A DNA stretch of 64,000 bases from Dactylis glomerata (Eukaryota > Streptophyta > Magnoliopsida > Poales > Poaceae): NCBI GenBank assembly GCA_007115705.1, contig QXEO01001125.1, positions 620,001-684,000 on the forward strand, read 5' to 3'. The position numbers were made by a program, and so were the translations under genes. This document shows positions 57,371-64,000 of the stretch, in pieces. The notes beneath the pieces were generated by a model. The model was not told where the DNA came from, searched no databases, and worked only from the letters and a program-made list of their open reading frames with translations. Position 1 is the stretch's first letter. Each line of letters begins with the position of its first letter.

Positions 57371-58241
57371 CTGCTTTTCCTGTAGAGAGTATATACATTC
57401 CTTTTATTGCTTTATCTGTTGCTATAACTTCACAAGGTTGATGTGCAAAAGCAGAACTACATGTTTGAACTTGTTGTGTATTCTGCTTTTGCATTTAAAA
57501 GAATTTAAACAGGGTTTGTGAATCCACCGTAGGGAACCATCATCATTGGATTCTTAGCTTATTCGAGTAATAGAATAGAACAATAATCCCATACTACAGC
57601 AGCAAGGCATATAGAGAGGTAAAAGCAAATCATTCTTATGAAAGCGCAATAACCACACACTTCCAATCTCTTTAACCACACACAGAGGCAGAAGGGCGAA
57701 CCTTCTGGATGAATTTGTCGGTGTCTTTGCCACTGGACAGGTCAACCACCCAATCAATGGAGACGAAGATGGTCTTGGCCCACGACAGCGAAATTCTCCA
57801 GGCTCGGGTGCTCTGAGTTCTGCTTTTCCTGTAGAGAGTATATACATTCCTTTATTGCTTTATCTGTTGCTATAACTTCACAAGGTTGATGTGCAAAAGC
57901 AGAACTACATGTTTGAACTTGTTGTGTATTCTGCTTTTGCATTTAAAAGAATTTAAACAGGGTTTGTGAATCCACCGTAGGGAACCATCATCATTGGATT
58001 CTTAGCTTATTCGAGTAATAGAATAGAACAATAATCCCATACTACAGCAGCAAGGCATAGAGAGGTAAAAGCAAATCATTCTTATGAAAGCGCAATAACC
58101 ACACACAGAGGCAGAAGGGCGAACCTTCTGGATGAATTTGTCGGTGTCTTTGCCACTGGACAGGTCAACCACCCAATCAATGGAGACGAAGATGGTCTTG
58201 GCCCACGGCAGCGAAATTCTCCAGGCTCGGGTGCTCTGAGT
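57371..58241 (-). repeat. 450-base tandem duplication with a captured coding stretch
   Basis: Copy 1 runs 57371-57820 and copy 2 runs 57821-58241. They are nearly identical except for small deletions in copy 2, such as the loss of about 22 bases after aaccacacac. On the minus strand copy 2 reads STRAWRISLPWAKTIFVSID, then WVVDLSSGKDTDKFIQKVRP, which looks like an exon. In copy 1 the frame is broken by a base change. I do not recognise the source gene. Confidence 0.85.
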
Positions 58242-58458
58242 TATGTAACAAAATAAGAGCCCTGTTAAGAACTCCATGAGTTCAGTCTTGTGATCCAACA
58301 TACGCATGACCTCTAATTTCGAATTGATCTTATAGACCTATTGAGCATATAGGTCTAATGAAACACAATTTTTTTACCTCTTCAACCAGCGGAAGGGAGC
58401 TGATTCGAGCAGCAGGTTGTGGAAGTAGAACTACTTCCTTTAACTTGCAGTCGCCTCC

Positions 58459-58695
58459 TTGCTGCTCCTGTAATCACCCCCTCCCCCTGCACATCATTTA
58501 AACACAAAGATCAAGCAGAAGCAGTGCGTGGGGTGAATGCAAGGAGACGATGTCGACGAATGAAGCAGACCAATGCATCTTTGCTGTTCCTGGAATCACC
58601 CCCTCCACCTGCACATCAGTCAAACACGAAGATCAAGCAGAAGCACTGTGTGGGATGAATGGAAGGAGATGAAGCGGACCAATGCATCTTTGATA
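58459..58695. repeat. 122-base imperfect tandem duplication
   Basis: Two units share ttgctg-tcctg-aatcacccc, aagatcaagcagaagca and gaccaatgcatcttt. Confidence 0.75.
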
Positions 58696-58699
58696 AGCA

Positions 58700-59260
58700 G
58701 TCGTAAGGAGGATGAAGATCACCTGTTCACGCCCTGGTGGGGTGGGAGCAAGATGGACTGCCGGCGGCGTCGGACGGGTTCTACCCTCGAAGGTATCCCA
58801 GCGGCAACAGCACGGCGGCGACAGCAGCTGGTATGCGCTCGGAGGTATCCCGGCGGCGGCAGCACGGCGGCGGCAGCAGCTGGTCCTGGTCGTGTCGCCG
58901 GATTTGAGAGAACTGACGGGAGGTGAGAGGGAGAATGGAGAGGGGGTTTTGAGGAGTTCGTACTGGCTCGAGGGTGGTAGTACCATGACCTCCACGATGA
59001 CCTCCACGATCGGCAGTTGCCGCGCACGGAGCTGACCGGCGGTTGCCATGGACTGACCCGGGCTGACCGGCGGTTCTGATGCTGTACCGAAGAAATTGGC
59101 AGGGGGCACGGTGGAGATCGAGGAGACAGCGCCGGGGCATGGTGGTGGTGCTGCGGGAAGGAGCTGGGGCCTCACCGGGTTGGGTCGGCGACGGGAACTC
59201 CGGCGGCGGAGCGGGGGTTCGAGGAGGCGTCCGGCAGAGACGGAGGGTTCGGTGGCTGGA
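58700..59260 (-). other. GC-rich coding-like block near the Helitron 5' end
   Basis: Exon-like composition with open frames on both strands. It contains a roughly 55-base imperfect duplication (58785-58885, ggtatccc-gcggc). No family is recognised. The position matches similar blocks in the other Helitrons. Confidence 0.35.
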
Positions 59261-59739
59261 GCTCGAACGGATCGTGGACTCGTGGTGGGCTCGTGGTGGG
59301 CTCGTGGTGTTTCCTAGCCTTTTTTCGTTAGCTTTTTTTTTCGTTAGTGCGGGGGTTAAGGACGTACGTATCGTTAGCTTTTTTTTTCGTTAGCGCGGGG
59401 TGGAGACGACGTACTGCCAGGCATCCATCACCTGTAGACAATTAATGTAGTTTAGATATATAGTCTAGCCCTTTCCAGTACTTTGGATTTTTGGTAAACT
59501 TGGCTATTGTAACAATTCAATATGACATGAGAACTTTGAGGGTTCAACGTCAAGACTCGGATAACACATTATTTTGTACGTACTCTAGTAGTTGCAGCCT
59601 TTTTTTTATCAATCTTACATCTATGGTCTTACCATATGTCGGGTCTAGACGTAAGGTGGAGTGTTGGCTCAGCCATTTCCATCATTTTAAAATTTTGTTT
59701 GAGTTCATTAGTGCATGAATTCAATACTTAGAGTCCTAT

Positions 59740-60240
59740 TTTCTTCATATAAAATGTATTAATAAGCCAAAGTTTTATATATCTATCCATGGAAAAAATT
59801 CAGAATTCTAGCAAATGAGACAAATGCCACACTCGCCCAATATAGGTGGCAGTTCAATAATGATTGGCATATGCTTCGTGAGTCATACCATGGTGGTCGG
59901 TTGATGGTCAATTAACCAACCACCACGGGTGACCTCGGTTGATGCATGCGATGGCGGTGCTCTTGGACGTCGCTCCCCTCCTTTCGTTATTGAGGAGTCC
60001 CTTGCTTCCCAACTCAGTCTACTATGTTTGTTTAGTTGGTGTTGTTTTATTTTTTGTCATCGGCTAGGTGGTATGTGGCCCTAGGACGGCATGGATATCA
60101 GAGCAACCTCTCTAGCTTATTGTCTTTGTAGTGTTGCATTGAGGTGTCTGGTGTCGTCTTTCGTAAATCGCATTGGTTCTTTTGTCGTCGACTCGTGTGG
60201 AGCTAGCGCTGCCTCGGTCCTGATGTTTTGTGTTTTGCGT
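59740..60240 (+). repeat. Diverged duplicate segment (partner at 1185-1690)
   Basis: Collinear with 1185-1690, with the same ordered landmarks. It lies directly upstream of gene copy 4, which links the far-left segment to the array. Confidence 0.75.
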
Positions 60241-60439
60241 TGAGGCGCTTGATCGATTAATTGATAGGGAGGTTTTTCTTTTGATGGTTTCCTCTGCTTC
60301 CTCGTTAATTGTTTCCGGGTCTTTTCACAAAGGGGTGGAAAAACAATATTGCACAAATAATATGATTGCACATATATCCACACCGACCTCATTTACATTG
60401 TCCACCAGCCCGGTCTCTCCTCCACCTCGCTGGCTCGCT

Positions 60440-61030
60440 CGAGACGCCTATTTAAGCCATAGAAGCCACCACAAGTGCAGCAACAGCATCTCATGCGCAG
60501 AACACATACGGCAGAGCAAGAGTAGGATTTAGCTAGCAGCTACGGCCTAAAGATATGGCCAAGAGCATTTTCCCCCGGCTCCAACTGCTCTGCCACGGGC
60601 TTCCGCGAACGGCGTTGCCGTGGTCAGTACCGTCGCTGCTGCTGCCCACGCAGCAGAGCCCCGGTTCCGGTAGCCCCGGAGAACAAGGCCGCCGGAGCAG
60701 GAGCCCGCAGACGTGAGAAACCTATTTGTGAGCGTGGGAGGCATAGGGAACCTGCCGGGCCTTCCGGCCGTGACCCGTAGCTATGGCAGGGGCTTCGGCA
60801 ACAATGGCGCTGGCGTGTGCATCAGCTTCACGCGAATTCTCGGCGGCATAAAAGGCGGCGTCGGGATCATCAGCCCGGACGGTTGAGATATAGGCGCCGG
60901 GGGAATCCCATCCAAAGGGATCGCCGCCGGCAGCACCACGTTCTGCGGGCTCTGAGGCGGGTACTGCAGCGGAGCTGGCGCCGGCGGCGTCACGCCATGA
61001 GGTGTACTAGCATCAGTGCTGTTCTGAACA
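60440..61030 (+). pseudogene. Small Gly-rich secreted-type protein, copy 4 (degenerate)
   Basis: A TATA-like cctatttaagcc lies at 60447-60458, and the likely start is the ATG at 60555 (MAKSIFPRLQLL), a hydrophobic signal-peptide beginning. A frameshift then occurs. The second frame gives VVSTVAAAAHAAEPRF, a typical signal-peptide cleavage zone, followed by a stop. The mature part reads NLFVSVGGIGNLPGLPAV, GRGFGNNGAGVCISF and LGGIKGGVGIISPDG, then a stop, and GAGGIPSKGIAAGSTTFCGL follows. The motif order is complete, so this copy shows best how the ancestral protein looked: signal peptide plus about 110 Gly-rich residues. At least one frameshift and two stops make it a pseudogene. Confidence 0.6.
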
Positions 61031-61870
61031 ACTTCGGGTCATAGCCATTCCCACTCAGGCTGACTGTGTCGTGCGTCACGAGCATCTGGTGTGGCACCTG
61101 CGTACCTACGTCGCGAACATGGATGAAATAGTCGTGTGTATCCATCCGGATGTGTGTCCGCCTGAATGAAGGAATCCCGTGGTTGCATACTTGGATCGTG
61201 TACAGAAATTTTAACATTCGATTATCAGAAAATTGTCTCCATTTTGCGAAATTATTTTGAATTCGAAGTTGATTTTGGAGAAGGTACTAGCTAGAACTCC
61301 GATCATACTTAAATTGGATTTCGCGCTATTAACGTGCGTCACATGGGTTTTAAACTCGAAGGATTTTGTACTTACCTTCCCAAATAGTCTTGGTGTAAGC
61401 ACAAAGAAAATGAAAGCAGAGAATTGGAAGATCACTCATGCATCCAGCTAATTGATTTCAGTTCGATCCTCGACTCATCCGCAATTCTGCAGATTCAATC
61501 ACTGTGTTTTGAACTCCTTTGTGTCGATCTGCTACTAGAGGGCAGTAAAAATTAATTATTACTTTTAATATTGTACATCTTGACGTATTCATTTTTGAAC
61601 GGGCTATCCCTTTTCATTTCTGCGGACAAAAATAACAGTGTCGTTTTACAGCAACCACACACGTAGAAAAGGAGGAAGAAAAGGATGTCCTCACATCAGT
61701 AGGAAACCCGCCGACAGTGCTGGACGGCGAGCATCTACTACAGGACAAAAACCTAGGGAACCAAGTTTAATCAAAAGTACAACAAACTAAACAAGGGATA
61801 GAAACAGTGACAACCTAGGGGCCTTCGATCAACAGAGTTGGAGCTGTAGCAATAGATGTAGCAGGCTGTG
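61031..61870. other. AT-rich flank between gene copy 4 and the LINE tail
   Basis: I see no gene and no terminal repeat. Confidence 0.4.
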
Positions 61871-61879
61871 AAGATCCTG

Positions 61880-62155
61880 TCATCTCGTCTGGATCCTTTC
61901 AGCATCCTCTTCACTGTAAAGACCTGCCCAATATTTTAGGAAAGCACACATTGTAAAACTAATGTCTACAGGGTTCTTCATCTTATAACCATCAAAAGTG
62001 ATATTGTTAGGAGTGATCCAAATGTCCCAGCACAACACAACACTAAGACCCGTGGAAAACTTTTTGTTACAGGGCAAAAATACATAGAACCAGGCAAGAT
62101 TTGAAAAATATTCCTTGGATAACTCGTTGTCCCCGAAACCAAAAATCCCACACGA
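61880..62155 (-). pseudogene. LINE C-terminal remnant (end of ORF2)
   Basis: The minus-strand frame reads FGFGDNELSKEYFSNLAWFY, VVLCWDIWITPNNITFDGYK, then CAFLKYWAGLYSEEDAERIQ and a stop. The W-x-IW..N..F..K core followed by CAF..YWAGL is the familiar end of grass LINE ORF2 proteins, just after the zf-RVT region. The RT core is absent. The upstream side (62160-62340) continues as GC-rich sequence of a different character, so this is a truncated insertion or a fragment. Confidence 0.75.
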
Positions 62156-62554
62156 ATACGTCTCGACGCATGTCTGAGGAGGGGAGACATGGGAGGGACA
62201 AATCGGCGGAGGGTTTGAGAGGCGGAGCTGGTCCTCATGCTTGCCGTCGACAGAGAGTGCAGGAGCTTGTCGCGCGGAGAGAGCCGGGCGGCTGACCGAG
62301 AGATGGACAAAGCAAGGGCGATCGGGACTGGGGTGAGCTCCTGATTTAGGATTACGGGATTGCGTGGTGTGAGGCTTTTGGGCCACCAGCATTTGGACTG
62401 GGGCCCATCTACGGAATGTGCAAAAAATTTGACTAGTATGAATTGTACTACTCATCTCTTTTGTGGTAGTATGAATTACTGTGAGCCATTGGATACACGA
62501 AAATAAATGGCTAGTATTCATTTGAGGGTACCACAAAACAACTCTTGCTTTTTA

Positions 62555-63015
62555 ACTGACTGCCCACACTTGTTTCCCCCAACCTGTCCAGATAATGCAG
62601 GTTAACCATAACTTGTTAGAGACTTAGAGTAACAAAGGTTAAGTGTTTCATGTTAGAAAATAAAATAGGAACTCGAAGAAAATGGGGTATCTAGGGCTTT
62701 CGTTTAACAATACAACCTAGCAACAAAACGGTTTTAGACACCGAGTCTCTATCAAAGTAGGGCTTTGAGCTGCTCGTGTCCTGAATTTATAGGCCCGGTC
62801 TTCATGTGCCAAAAAGCAGAATCTTGAAGAAGCACGAGCAATGGATTCGATCATGTTCTTAGTCACTACGTAGCCTCAACTACCTTCATTTCTCCACAAT
62901 TTACTCATGCCTCTTGAATCTTGGCTCGGCTCATTTACACTCCACCACGCGGGTAGGCCTCGATGGTTGTACTCGTCAGCCACCTATTTAAACCTTAAAC
63001 TCCAGCACATCACAA
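62555..63015 (+). promoter_or_regulatory. Promoter region of gene copy 5
   Basis: Matches 8955-9045 plus 16224-16560, which bracket the insertions in copy 1. The TATA-like cacctatttaaacc is at 62991-63004. Confidence 0.55.
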
Positions 63016-63017
63016 GT

Positions 63018-63400
63018 GCATTGATAGAGTCACATAGGCCAATTCTATTGACGAGGGTTAACTCGAAAAATGTCCTAGATTAAGGACTTAGGATCGGGGA
63101 GATAGGGCGTCGGATGAACTCAAAGGTAAAGTTAGTCGAAACAGGTGTATATCAAAAGTAAACTTGGGTGTTGAACCTTGCTTGCTTTCAATCTGTCCCA
63201 CACCGTCCCCTCCTGTCCCCTATATATAGATGGTCAGGTCTCGAGGATCGGGTGGGATCCGATACAGATTATAATATCGACATATAGTAAGAACTCGTAT
63301 CTCGACTATCATTACAATTGGGTCTAGCTTAACGGGCCTCAGGGGTACTCAACTAGCGGGCTCTATTTACTATACCCTTGTCACCTATTGAACTGGTAGA
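63018..63400. mobile_element. Insertion in the leader of gene copy 5
   Basis: About 380 bases absent from copy 1 separate gcattgatagag from agcatctcacgac. The short repeat TAGAG appears at both edges and could be a target duplication. A TATA-like cccctatatatagatgg at about 63218 suggests LTR-type sequence, but clean TG..CA ends are not evident. Confidence 0.4.
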
Positions 63401-63960
63401 GCATCTCACGACACACAACACATGACACGAGAGAGCTGAGTGTAGAATCTAGCTGCAGCAACTATAGTTAGGCAAGCCAAGAACATCATCCCCGTGCTGC
63501 TCAGCCTCGCGCACCACGATGAGGCGACGGCCAGCACCGTGCGTGCAGAGAAAGTCGCGGGTGCAGGAGGCGTGAAGCGACGGACGAGAATAAGAACATC
63601 GTGGGAGTGGGAGGTAATGGGAACATGTCGGGCTTCTGGGCCTCCTACGGCGGCTATTACATGCGCTTTGGCAGCAACGGCTCCAGCATCTTCACCTGCG
63701 CCAGTGGCATATATGGCAGCGTCGGGACCAGATCAAGCAGTCGAAGGCAACTCGGCGGTTGTTGGTGGCACCGAAGGTATTTCGTTCAAAGATTTCAACG
63801 GCCGTGGCACCCCGTTCGGCAGGCTCGGATATGGAACTGGAGGGTAAGGCACTGGAGGAGGTGCCAGAAGCAGTACGCCTTGTGTCATCGAGGTGGTCAA
63901 GCAATCTAGGAGATCAATACTTGGATGTGCATTCTGCAGCACGTGTGGTGCATCTTGGAT
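63401..63960 (+). pseudogene. Small Gly-rich secreted-type protein, copy 5 (degenerate)
   Basis: The signal-peptide frame reads AKNIIPVLLSLA near 63480, but the codon where copy 4 has ATG is CAA, so the start has been lost. A frame from 63494 gives LLSLAHHDEATASTVRAEKV, then shifts. In a second frame NIVGVGGNGNMSGF and GSNGSSIFTCASGIYGSVGT follow. A third has NSAVVGGTEGISFKDF and GTPFGRLGYGTGG, ending at 63847. The family motifs are all there in the right order but over three frames. The 3' flank continues to the window end and matches 22299-22373. Confidence 0.6.
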
Positions 63961-64000
63961 CGGACGCTCGTGCTAGCACTGCGTACATGATGCTGCGATT

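Larger units (their letters stand above)
46753..59455 (-). mobile_element. Large Helitron with RPA gene and Rep-N/Ulp1 gene
   Basis: The left end ctagtggagtgcccgtgcgt, preceded by A, is a clear Helitron 3' end on the minus strand with its ccgt..acgg hairpin. The proposed right end (aattaatgtagtttaga|t) would read TCTAAACTACATTAATT as a 5' end; this boundary is less sure. Host array sequence resumes after it, in the duplicate segment at 59740. Inside, in element order, are a GC-rich coding-like block, tandem duplications, an RPA-like gene and a gene with a Helitron Rep N-terminus joined to two Ulp1 modules. The rolling-circle Rep and Pif1 helicase domains are absent. It is a deletion derivative of an autonomous element that still keeps accessory genes. 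Confidence 0.68.

Overview
The window is repeat-rich nuclear DNA from a flowering plant, almost certainly a grass (Poaceae). The evidence is Stowaway-type MITEs ending in ctccctcc/ggagggag, grass-type Helitron 3' ends, Copia and other LTR retrotransposons, a CACTA transposon with agtgacgggc subterminal repeats, and LINE remains. I cannot name the species. No intact, recognisable housekeeping gene is present. Nearly everything is either a mobile element or one small, decayed, tandemly repeated host gene family.

The host backbone is a tandem array of five related loci, all on the + strand, near 16.7, 41.0, 45.3, 60.6 and 63.5 kb. Each has a TATA-like element, a similar leader and a short reading frame resembling a signal peptide followed by a Gly-rich mature part (GVGGIGNLPG.., GFGNNGSGV, GISFP, PFGGLG). 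All five appear to carry frameshifts, lost starts or stops. Flanking DNA is duplicated too: 1185-1690 resembles 59740-60240, and 39995-41265 resembles 42996-43099 plus 44756-45540.

Layout from left to right: a Copia element on the minus strand (1903-8664, TSD GTGTG) with an intact gag and ruined pol; a GC-rich poly(A) LINE-derived element (9046-16219) split by a very young LTR element (9942-15580, TSD CACCC) that has one long ORF and no pol; gene copy 1; a CACTA element (17106-22295, TSD TGA); a second GC-rich poly(A) element (22387-24129, 13-bp TSD); three Helitrons head to tail on the minus strand (24288-26557, 26560-30338, 30355-36599), one carrying a piece of RACK1; nested MITEs; a small Helitron (37229 to about 38127); gene copy 2; a stray LTR with primer-binding site; a third GC-rich poly(A) element (43100-44755, minus); gene copy 3; MITEs; a large Helitron (46753 to about 59455, minus); gene copies 4 and 5 with a LINE tail between them.

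The large Helitron is the most informative part. It carries a seven-exon RPA-like single-strand-binding gene (51176-52587) whose exons join in one uninterrupted frame of 291 codons. It also carries a thirteen-exon gene (46938-50372) that starts like a Helitron Rep/helicase N-terminus, has lost the Rep and helicase core, and continues one frame out into two consecutive Ulp1-like cysteine protease modules. The first module keeps His, Asp and Cys. The second has Ser where Cys is expected.
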